From contig NC_134367.1 of the NCBI RefSeq assembly GCF_035582795.1, positions 64,501-128,500 of the forward strand: a stretch of DNA of 64,000 bases. The letters are read 5' to 3'. Positions within the stretch are counted from its first letter, which is position 1; each line of letters begins with the position of its first letter. This DNA comes from Mycteria americana. Lineage: Eukaryota > Chordata > Aves > Ciconiiformes > Ciconiidae. Position numbers and translations under genes: made by a program. The notes below the pieces were generated by a model. It ran no database searches and was not told where the DNA came from. It worked only from the letters and a program-made list of their open reading frames with translations. Positions 47,506 through 58,300 of the stretch are shown here, one piece after another.

Positions 47506-50500
47506 ATTTCTTGTATGTCTTCAGCTTCCTGTCAAGTCTATAACACCTTTGGACACTGAGGAAAACTCCAAGAACCAACGCTTCTGTCTGAATATGCCTG
47601 TAAGAGCACATTTTTTCCTTCTGCAGCTTTTCCTGGGGTTCATGTCTCAATGGAGCTCCCCTGGGACTGAGGAGGGGGTGAGCACTGCAACACTGGCTGC
47701 TGAGAGCTCAGCAATAACCGGTGCTCATAGACCTCCCACTTGGAGTGAGCAGAGAGCACAGCCAGCAGGCTTCAGTACGCTATGGGTTTGGTGAAGAACA
47801 AGCACTTCATCCTTGTCATAAAGAACCATAACCTGCACCTGTGTCTGTACTGACACAAGCCTGTAACTTGCAATAATTTCAACATAGTTCATTGGAAGCA
47901 AGCACAGCAAAGCCAGAAGGTGCTCAGTGCCATGCGGCTGAGTTACAGACCTTGCCAACAGCAGGTCTGTGAATGGGCAGAGGGATCTCCAGATAGCTCC
48001 CACACACAAGGATGGGGACATGATCCTAATCCCAGCACAGAATGGGACAGATGTGGCATTGACTCCAGGGAGTGGGACACAACAAAGAGAGTAGCTATTT
48101 AGCAGACCTCAGAAACTGATTGTGCATTTAAATGGTTAACAAGCATCCACGATGGTAGCCTGACAATTACAACTAAGCAGGTGAGGACTCCTCCTCACCA
48201 AGGGCATAGCTCAGTCTCCAGTGAGAGTGGTTCAGGAGAAACCTTTGAGGGAGAAAGGAGAGAGGCAAGCCCAGCCAGCTCTAGTGAGGTCTGTGAGCCT
48301 TTCTCAGGTGTGTCTCTCCATCTTTGTCAGAAGCAGACAAGTGGATGCACCAGGTCTTGGCTTTCTTTTCACCTGAAAGGCCCATACGCCATCACCAACT
48401 GCTGCATTGCAATGTGCCTGTGTCCAGGTGTGCAAGATTCCTCCACCCCAAGCCACATCTCTGCAACCCTGCCCAGGAGCAAGCACAGCCCTCATTCCTT
48501 GTGCAGTGCTAGAATCCCAGCCTTGCCAAAATGGCCAACCACAGTTTTGGGTCAGGGAGGCAGGGGTGCAGATGGCCCAGGTCCTCAGCTGTGGTCTGAG
48601 TCTAGAAACATGCAGCTCTGAGCAGATCATACGAGGACAAGCCCAGCCTGCACAACCTGCACTTCTCTGCATGGCTGTGGGGTAATGGAGAGGAGAAGCG
48701 CTGGCCTGTCCCTGCATTTGGCACCATTTCCCAGATCTTGCTCTGTCAGCGCAGAGGGGCTTGGCACAGACTGGCTCCAAGGGGGCCCTGCAGTGGAGCA
48801 GTGTCTGCAGCACTGTGGCCTTGCCAAGGCATTGCACAAGGCAGATAGGGACAGCAGCAGGAACAGTGGCTGGGATGAGTGGGAGCACGCATGGCTGCCA
48901 GCCAGGGACCTCATCTCAGGGTAGCAAAGTCTGAAAGGGGATGGGACACAGCAGGAGGAGAAAGAGAATTACCCATCCATGAAATCAGACCTTTCCTGCC
49001 CACCAAAACTGTGCATGAGCACTGCCTCTCACATAGAGGCTTGAGGGTAGGAAGTAATGATTTACAGAGGGTATCAGATGATGTATCCTGTGGATGGAGA
49101 GGGCTGGTGCGTAGGGACCACCATGCCTTCGTCTCAGCCTACAGGGATGTTCCCACTGCAGGATATGTGGCTGGGTTAGTGCAACACAACAGCTCTGTGA
49201 TGCTGTGGGGCATAACGAGAGTGCACCAAGCAGCTAGGGCAAGGCTGTGACTATTCACAGAGAAAGGCTGGCAGTGTAGCCCAGTCAATCTGAGAGTGGT
49301 TGGGCCAGCACAGGAGTAGGTGAGGACAGGCATGACCCTGGCCCCCGCCTCAGAAATGCTGCTATGCAGAGCAGGGGCAAAGCAGGGAGGATACTTACAG
49401 CCTACAGGCACTGGCTCCAGTCACTGCATGGGAGCCCAACCACCTGCTGTAGGGACAGGCCACACCACTGGCAGAAGTGGCTGGCACAAGGGTCCAAGGC
49501 CAATCTGCATAGTCTCGTAGATACTGCTCCCTCCAGACAGAGTGACTGGGTCCCCACCATGTAACAAGATAGTCTGGTCTCTGACGTCCCTAGCCACCCC
49601 TGGTCCCCAGCCACTTCCATGCAAGGGCTACCCCAGGGCAGTCCCTGTGCTGGAGAGGGAGGTTCCATGCCACCATACCACTGCCATGCCTGGCACATGT
49701 AATAGCCCAATCACATAGGGCTCTCCCTCACACAGGCTGCCTAGTTAGTGCCTTGTCTTGCTGCCTCAAGTCCCTGACAGCTGTCTGCCCCTAAGCTGGT
49801 GACATGCAGGCTTTGTGCAGGCTTGGTTTCCTTCCCATGCCACCCTGGCTTTTCACCTGGCCTTGTGGAGCACCACACAACTGGTGCAGGTTGATACACA
49901 ACCCGCGCTTATCAGAGGCATGTAGAGGAGCCAGGCTGGCTGGCAGGCACATCCTCTCTCCTTCATCTGGGAACTTCAGCTCTGCTCCCAGATAATGGGA
50001 ACAATTGCAAAGTCAGCACAAGCAAACACAATGAGCAGATCCCAGTGTTAGCGATGCAGATGGCAAATTACCGTGGCCCTGTCAGAAGCAACACCACAGA
50101 GGAGGGGTCAGAGGAAAGGCAGCAAGACAGCCCTCGAGGGAGAGGCAGGGGGAGGGCTGAAAACCAAGTCAGCAGCCCTCAGTCTCACATTGAGAGAAGT
50201 GACTAGCCCTGGTCTCCATGCAGGCCAGGCCAACACAGGCTCAAGTCCTATCCCCAGACACAGAACAGACCATTCCAGTCTCTGCAGCAGCCTTGTATAT
50301 AGTTGGCAGCTGTCAGGCATATAAAGGGAAGCTGTCAGCACATCCCCCTCAGTTTCATAGTTTCTAGGCTAAACAACCCAGGCTAATTTAGGCTTTCACC
50401 ATAAGCTCCAAAACTCCCTCTTAAGGACTCTCAGGTGAGTTTTCTCCCTCCTTGAAGCCCAAGTACCTGGCTGAACACCAAGCCCCAGAAGAGGTACCAG

Positions 50501-53500
50501 CACTACCAGGCAGAAGGTTAGGCATCTGCGCTAGGTCAGGCTTCTTGCAGGCTATGTGCCCATTTACACAGGTGCAAGACACCTCCTTTTGCATGGCAGC
50601 TGGTCACTACAGAGCAGTGTTCAACTTGGGATGCAGCATTTGTCCCGTGCTCCTCATCCTTTTTCTCACTGGGGTTAGCTTTCCTGCCACAGGTTCAGTG
50701 CTTTGTACATTTCTCTGCTGATCTGCACCCTCGTTTGTGGAATGAGCAATAACAAATAAACTACTTCCTCAGGGATGCCACTGTGGGCTTTGATAGAGGT
50801 TAATTTTAGTTCCCAAGCAAAGCAGCTCAGTAACTTCCATCGTTCGTGGGCTCAATGACCATGATAATACTGGATACTTTTGCTATCAACACACCTGTCA
50901 GATCCCTTTTTAGCTTTACTAGGCTCTTGGCTTGGATGCCTTCATGTGGTGGAAATGATATGGGAAAAGGTTGAGTGGTAACATTATCAATGTATCAATA
51001 CACAGGACACCCACATCTCAAACACCATATGTTATCTAGTTGTCCCATCTTAAAGGGGTAGAAAAGAAATTATCAGCTGGGAAAGATTATAAGGATCTGC
51101 AATGTCACAAATGGTGCAGTACATACACATAGCAAACAATTATTAACTGTTTCTTACAATAGAAACTAGGAAGTGCGAGAAGAAATAATTGGGCAGCTGG
51201 TCTAAACCCAACAGAATAAATTACTTTTCACATTGCACATAATTACATAGCAGAACTCTTGACTTCACAATACCCTGTGATAATCAAAAGTATAAAAGTC
51301 TGTTCTTGGGCAGCATTGAATTGCCCAAAACCAATTATGCAGCAGATGGTAAAAAAACGCCACCACCAAATGAACAAAAAAGGAGGATCAGGAATAATTA
51401 ATGATTAGCAGAGGGGCTTTCCACATTTCATAGAGTTCATGAAGTCTCAAAGGGTTGATATCCACAACCTGGTGATGGATCTGAGCCCATTTCTTGGCTG
51501 AAGACAATGAGAGAATTTTCTGTAGCAGCTTTATAGAAAATACCTGTGTTTTGCTGTACCTTTGCCCTCCATTATTATTATTATCACAAGGGATCAATGA
51601 GTTAATTCCACCTCCATGGGAGGGAAATAAGATACAGCAGCTGGCACACGGACATGGCTGAATGAACCTTCACAACATACCTCCGACATTATTTTCCAGT
51701 GAACAGGAGGAAGACAACAGCCAATGTAGAACAGCAGCCACAGCAACTTTGGAGAGAACATGTGGTAGGCAGTCATGGGACTAGTCAGGAGACAGAATCT
51801 GGGGGTGCAGGGACAGATCTGGCATTTGCACCCTCCCCAGCCCTCCTCTAGGCCAGACTGCAGCTGGTCGAAGGACAATGCTCACCTGGAAAAGGCCACC
51901 CCAAGTCACAGCAGCAGCTGCTGGCTGTTTCCACAGGCATAATGCTGCCCAAAGTGAGCCTTGCTCAGATCACAGCAGGCCATGGGAGGCTCTACAGCAG
52001 GGAGCTGAAGCAGCCAGGTTTTCAACCTGGGCAGCACCATTCTGCCACTCTCTGGAGGCAGACACAGGCAGAACAGGGCCTGCACAGACTTGCTATGTTG
52101 GAGAGAGGATAGAGGACATGGAGACTTGCACAGACATTCATAAACTTGGTGTTTCTTGGGGAAATAATTGCATGAGTGTGGTGTCCCAGGAAGGGAACAG
52201 TCACAGAGGTCCAGGACCCCCAGGTCAGGACTCAGCTATTGCAGGTCACGTCATGTTAATTTCTTTCATAAATTTGTGAGCACCCACCTCACGCTAGTTA
52301 AAAGCTGACTAAAGCTTAGATTAGGGACACAAAATCCATGCATCCGTTGTGGGTTTCATTTAAACAATAACATTTATATGCAACAAAGTATGGGCAGTTT
52401 CTGCATAGGCATATCATAAATCTAAAACTTTCCCAGCTCCCAAGGGCCACGGACATAGACACAGAGGTAAATTCCTGATGCTCTGGGAACCCTTGCTGGT
52501 GTATTCAGTATTGGACAGAGAAAGATGACAGCAGGGTGACATGATGCAGGTACTGCACCACGGTCAGGGCATTCCCTTGCTGCCAGCACCTCTCCCAGAG
52601 CCTCACATTTGCCCCAGTGACTGCCAAAACTAAAGACTGATAATGAGCGTATTTAAAGGCTTCCAGAGCCAGGGGGTCTCTGGGAAATTCTCTCTTCACT
52701 GAAAGAGCCTTCTACAGCCTGTGTGCGTGTGCAAGGCAGGGTGCATGGGACACAGGAAGGAGCAAGCACAGAGGCAGTGGAGCCATCTGCACCACTGCAC
52801 CAAGCAGCAGTCACACAGCCAATGCAACACATTGCAGTCAAGCAGCCCATGTGGCACGTGTTCCTTGCCCACACGCAGCTTTTGCTCATGGGCCAGCTTG
52901 TACTAGCGAACAGGGGTGCAGCACAGCAACACATGCCAAATGCAGACAGGTGGGAGGGATGGTGGGTGGGCAGAGCACCCTGGGGAGATGGCCAGGGGTG
53001 AGTTGGCTGGCCCGGTGGGACTTACAATGCCTTCCCTGGTAGGCAGGGAGAGGAACTGAAGGGAACTGAGACAGGCTGGGGGCTGTGGGACCTGCAGTCC
53101 AGGCTGCAGAGGTGAGGATGGGATCTCAAGCCTGCTGCTGTATTTCCCCACTGAATTCCAAGTACAAGGCACTGCAAGGCATATAATACAATTTAGATGT
53201 ATTAGTTCCTGATTTGTGATTGCAAATTGAATTTTGCCTGGCCAAAAACCCAAACACTCAAATAATAATAAAATATGTGTGGAGACTTTGCACTCTCAGT
53301 ATTCATTATTTATAGACTGAACCCACAGATATAATGCTCTCCTCTGCTCCCAAAGCACATCATGCTTCTCCCCGTGCACAGTCACAGGGTTCTTCCCCAA
53401 TGCAGCACACAAGGGGATGGTGTGGCACTGGAGAGAGATGGTTGCTAAGCTCCCAGGATTGCCCAGAGTGGCACAGCATGTCCTTTCCCCATGTCCAGGA

Positions 53501-56010
53501 CAACCAATCTGGTGGGTGTATGAAGCCTGGGAACGCCACTCAGACAACAGTGATGGCCAAGGGTGGTCAGATATAAACTTCCACTGATGACAGCATGATT
53601 ATCCTCCTGTGTGAGCAATAGGGGTGCAGCCTGGAGCATAGGGAAAGGACACAGAAACCTAATCCCCTGAAAGTGGCTTTGGGGAGGATGCAGAATAAAC
53701 TGTCCCACAGTGCTAATGCACACCTGTTTCTGCTATCAAAGAACAGCATTACCCACTGATACCTAATACCTACAGTGCTGAGCTTTCCAAATAATGTCTT
53801 TTAAAAGTTGCTATGTCATCTTCATCTGACCACACCTGTGCAGGCTACAGTAATGTTGGGCAAGCCAGGGAACAAATGAGTAACTACTGCAGCTGTGCAA
53901 TCTGAACTGAACGGATCCAAACCACGCAACTGATAAGCAACTAGGCAACATGTCAGTGTTCAAGATTGTGCTCCAAAGGCTGTGAGAGATGCTACTTATG
54001 TGTAGCAAGAACATACTGAGAAATGTCAGTATGCTGAGCATACAAACATATGTACAGCAGGAAGCAAAGTCATGGTGCTGATAACAATTGGAGCTGAAGT
54101 AACAGCTTAGTATGCAGGTAAAATAACTAATCCACTAAAATGTAAACACAACAAATGATAGAAGTCAATCACCAATAGAAAAAAGCATGGTATGAAGTTA
54201 AGCCCCATTCAGTGTATGGGAGGAAGGACCTGACTTAGTTATTTGGGTTAGAGCTGCAGTTATGACCAGAAGCTGCTTGACATCAGTACACACATTTGTG
54301 CTTGCTGTTTACTGGGCTGCCTGAACAGAGGAACCTATGCTACAGAGCAGTCAGTGACAAAGAGCCTGAATCCTTGGCTGGTGGCAAAGACAGGCCATGG
54401 AGTAGTCAATATTAACACCAACCCTCAGGTTAACAGCCAGCTCTGCAATAACCAAGTGTGGATCAGGCCTCAACTACAGTGACCGAGTGAGAACAGGTCT
54501 TGCAGAGAAGAGACAACTAGCAATCTGTTCCTCTAAAACCTCTTGCAGTCACAGTCTTACAGTTGCCAGCTCTAACCTTGGCTTTCCTTGAAGTTCCCTC
54601 CCCAGCATGGAGATAGAGGAAGAAGGAGCCTTCCAGCAGGATTCTGCTGGGAAAGCAAGATCAGACTCACCTTCATCCTGGCCACTGTTGACTGCAGCAA
54701 CAAGAAAGCTCAGCATGGGAAGGAGGTAATCTCCTGATCCACCAAGAGCACCTGAGAAGTGGCATTGAACAACCCAGACAGGGCCAAAAGACCACCCAAC
54801 CTGCCATACAGATGCAAAGTTAACCTAGGTTCTGCCAGACTTCAATTTCTACTTGGCTGGAACTTGTCCTTTACACACTGATACTGCAGATTAAGTCCTT
54901 CCCATGGCAACAGCACTACCCTGGTCTTCCACAGCTCTCCCCAAAGCACAGACCAATTCTCCTATAACTAAGAAAGACCTCCTGAAGTGACCAGGAAGGA
55001 ATTTTGGGGGCCCTAGTGCATTGAACTGTGCATGCCTGTGCCCACACATGCACATGCACACATCAATGTACCTTTGCTGCAGGCTGACTACATCCAGGGC
55101 TTGGTCTGGCTGCTATTTAGCTCCAGCTGTGCTATACAGCCAGGACAACACAGGCTGCAGCAAAGGACATCAGCTGGACAGTGAGGAGCCTCAGGAGTCC
55201 CCGAGTCTGCCCAAAGTCACCTTAGCAGCCCCTTGGGACCAAGGTTGCTCACAGATTCCCACTTGGCTTGACTCCTTCCAATCTCCCTTGCCCACAGAAA
55301 ACAGTGGCTTACTGCCTGTAAGGCAATAGAGGATGATTTAGGTTCATTTCCTCATTTCCTTACCACTCCACTAGCCCAGTGCTGCCTCTCCTGCAGATGG
55401 GACACAACTCACACTTGTGCCTTCATACAGAGCAGCACCCCGGAGGGGCCAGAGCATCCTCAGCTGCAGAGGAGCTGGTGGGACTGTGCTGGGAGCACCA
55501 GCCCAAACGTCTGCATCTGTTAGTGCCCCAGCAGTCGTGACACCAGTGAGCCAATGGTGTTCACTGCCACTAGGCATGACCATAGCCCCACTGCCCAGGA
55601 CACTTGCCTGCATGTGGAGCCCCCCACATTGATGGGCATCCCCTTGGATGCAGGCCCCTCACATCGTCCATCTGCTCAGGGACAAACCCTCCAGCCCAGT
55701 TAGAGCCTGTGCCATCACCTCCTCAGCACACAGAGGTAAGGACTGGTCAGGTTTCCCCACAAACTGGAGAAGCCATGCTTGCTCCTCTTCTTAGGCCTCA
55801 CCTCACTTACCACACCTCTGAGAGGTCTCCCACCTCCTGGACTGTCTCTTCAGTGCTGTCCAATTCCTTGCCTGGTGCTGCAGCAGAAAGTGCCATTACT
55901 CTAGTACTGAAGCCACTGCAACTTCACCACCCACAGGCTTCCCTCGAATCTTCCAGCAGCCCCTACCTATCTCTTGCTTCTGCTGGGCAGGTCTTGGTAG
56001 CCTGCCCTTC
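47506..56010. other. 8.5 kb of intergenic sequence; no gene recognised
   Basis: Open frames are short and occur on both strands in CA/TG- and GC-rich sequence, as expected by chance. A TATA-like CATATAAAGGG at 50317 is followed by a possible donor at 50432 but by no coding frame. No CR1, LTR pair, tRNA or snRNA was recognised. Confidence 0.35.
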
Positions 56011-56392
56011 CATACTGTGCTGTGCCCTGTCATGTCATGCCATTCTGCACTATGCCATTCCTTGCTGTGTTGTGCTGTGCCCTGCCACACCACACCATGC
56101 CCTGCCACACTGTGCCCTTCTGCACTGTGATATGCCTGGCTGTGCTGTGCTGTGCTGTGCTGTGCTGTGCCGTGCCATGCCATGCCCCACACCACCACGC
56201 TGTTCCTTGCTGCACCATGTCGTGCCATGCTGTGCCCTGCTGTACCATACCATGCCATAACATCCCCTGCCATGCTGAGCTATCTATGCTATGCTATGCC
56301 GTGCCATGCCATGCCCTCCTCTACCCTGCTATGCCTGGCTATGCCATGCTGTACTGTGCCCTGCTGTGCATGTCAAGCATGCTGTGCTGAGC
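56011..56392. repeat. Pentamer-based degenerate satellite (TGCCA/TGCTG type)
   Basis: About 380 bases made of five-base units of the form TGCYR/TGYCA, most regular at 56141-56190 (TGCTG repeated) and 56240-56330. It creates long Met/Cys/His-rich open frames on both strands, which are not genes. Confidence 0.92.
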
Positions 56393-57736
56393 CTTAACCA
56401 TTCTTGGTCATAGTGCCCCAGTGGCTCTGCACACCTGTCTGCTTCTCCAGTTTGCCCCCAGCAGTAGAGCGCTAAAGGGCAGGGAAGGTCCCACAAGTAA
56501 AACCCATTATGCCCAACATCCTGCAGCTCCACACAACACCTGTTTGGTCAGACTGAAGGCAAGAAGGGGCACCTGAACAGTTAAGCACTGCCTGTGGACT
56601 GCAATGCAGCACAGCTGGCCCTGCAGAAAGCACTGCGCCTAAGCCTGAGGGAGCAACAGCCTAGACTACAATGAGGGTGGAGTTACCTCCAGGATAGCCA
56701 GCATCCCACAGATTAATAAAGATTGCTCTCAGCAATACTTCAAAGTGTCACTGCCTCCATTCAGACTTCTCTAGCAGGTGAACAAGCCCATGGTTGGACG
56801 TAGGTCTGCAGCACAATGGGACAGAAGCGAGGCTGTTCTGGGGTGGCTGTCCCCATTACCAAGCATTCAGGTGCCATGACACAGGAGCATCTCCAACCGC
56901 AGCTCTCTTCCACTCATGCCTGGGAAGAATCCTGCCCCCAGGCACAACTGCTGGGGAACAAGCAGAGCTCTGCTGGTGCCAGCTCTTGCCAAAGGCCCAG
57001 ACAGGCCCTTGGGGTGGCCATGGTCAGGGGAGTTTTGCAAGGATAAACTCGTTAATTGACAACCACACACATGAGCGAGGACCAGCAGAGCTGCACTGAA
57101 CGGATCAGGCTGGTGGGCAACCACTCTGGTGGGCGACTGTGGGTCGAGGCTTTGGCCAGCACCTATGCCAAATGGCTCAATGTTGCAGTGCCTGCCTTGT
57201 GGAGCAATGAAACCCCAGAAGGATGGGACAGGAGCCTTCCAGGAGCCTTCTGCAGCACAGCCCAGAGATGCACGAGAACCCCCTGCAGGACAGGAAGGTG
57301 ACTGAGGGCCCCCTCAGTCTGTCACAGCTGTGTGCAGCAGCATGGGCAGGGGCTGCGTGGGACGGGCCTGCGCACTCCCATGAAGTGTCCTGCTGTGGGC
57401 ACAGCAAGTGGACAGCCAGCTGGGAACAGGAGCCCTCCAGGGTCCTGGAGACTGACACCATCCTTTTGCACAGTGCCCGGCCACTCTCCACACATGGATG
57501 CCATCGCAGCAGGACAGAGCGTGCAGCCAGCCCCTGCAAGAGACCGCGAAAGCGTTGTGCTGCCATGGGACGTGCAGCCTCGGTGCAAACCCGCAGGGCA
57601 GCAGCCATGGGCTTGTGAAAGAGTGCATGGGTGCATGGGAAGTGCCACACCAGGACAGCGCAAGCGAGGAGGGTCGTTGTGCAACAAAAGACGCGTGAAC
57701 ACACTGCGTGAGGGAAGACTGCATGAGGAGAGTCGG
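56393..57736. other. Intergenic sequence upstream of the FNDC4 promoter
   Basis: No gene recognised; CpG content rises towards the right end. Confidence 0.4.
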
Positions 57737-58227
57737 CACTGGTGGTCACTGGGGGTACAGCATGCGGGGGGGCGCTGGTGGTTACTGGGGAACCCCACAG
57801 GGGGCAGCGCTGGTGGTTACGGGGGTACGGTACGGCACGGCGTAGGTGGCAGCACTGGCAGTCCCCGGGGGCGGCGCTGGCGGTTTGGGGGGTATGGCTG
57901 GGGGGGGGGGGGGTACGGGGGGGACGGGACTGGTGCTTTTGGGAGTACGGTTCGGGGGCCTCGGGGGCGGTGCTGGCGGTTCCGGGGGGCGGTGCCGGCC
58001 GTTTCGGAGTACGGCTGGGGGGCGGTGCCGGAGTCGCTGCGGTGCCGCTCGCGGGGCGGCGCTGGGCGGAGCGGGCCGGGGGAGGTCCGGGCGGCCGTTC
58101 CGCCCCCCCCGCGCTGCGGCCGGGGCTCGGTCCCGCTCCGTCCCGCGGCGCAGGGAGCCGGGCAGGTGCCAGGGCTGCTGCCCAGGCCGGGGCCGCAGTC
58201 CGGGCGCTCCTGCGCCGGCCCGCCGCC
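57737..58227 (+). promoter_or_regulatory. FNDC4: CpG-rich, G-rich FNDC4 promoter and 5' UTR
   Basis: CpG is dense from about 57740 to 58700 and many G runs lie on the + strand, including 14 G at 57900-57913. Degenerate copies of a GGCGCTGGTGGTT-like unit recur at 57737-58030. No TATA box is seen, as usual for CpG island promoters. The start site cannot be placed. Confidence 0.65.
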
Positions 58228-58300
58228 ATGGCCCGCTTCTCAGCGTTCCTCAGACCTGTCCTGGTACTCTTCAGCTGCGACCTCTGCCTCGTGCGAGCCA
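58228..58300 (+). CDS. FNDC4: FNDC4 coding exon 1 (signal peptide)
   Basis: 73 bases from ATG to the donor GTAAGT at 58301. It encodes MARFSAFLRPVLVLFSCDLC then LVRA and ends with one base of the next codon. Confidence 0.9.

Noticed and set aside
48181-48888. Frames of 146 and 194 codons on opposite strands
   Set aside because: Overlapping opposite frames without any recognisable domain or conserved motif.
50317-50435. TATA-like CATATAAAGGG followed by a possible donor at 50432
   Set aside because: No coding frame or CpG island goes with it and no downstream exon was found.
55604-56390. Met/Cys/His-rich open frames of 218, 122 and 125 codons
   Set aside because: They are produced by the pentamer repeat, which keeps frames open on both strands.
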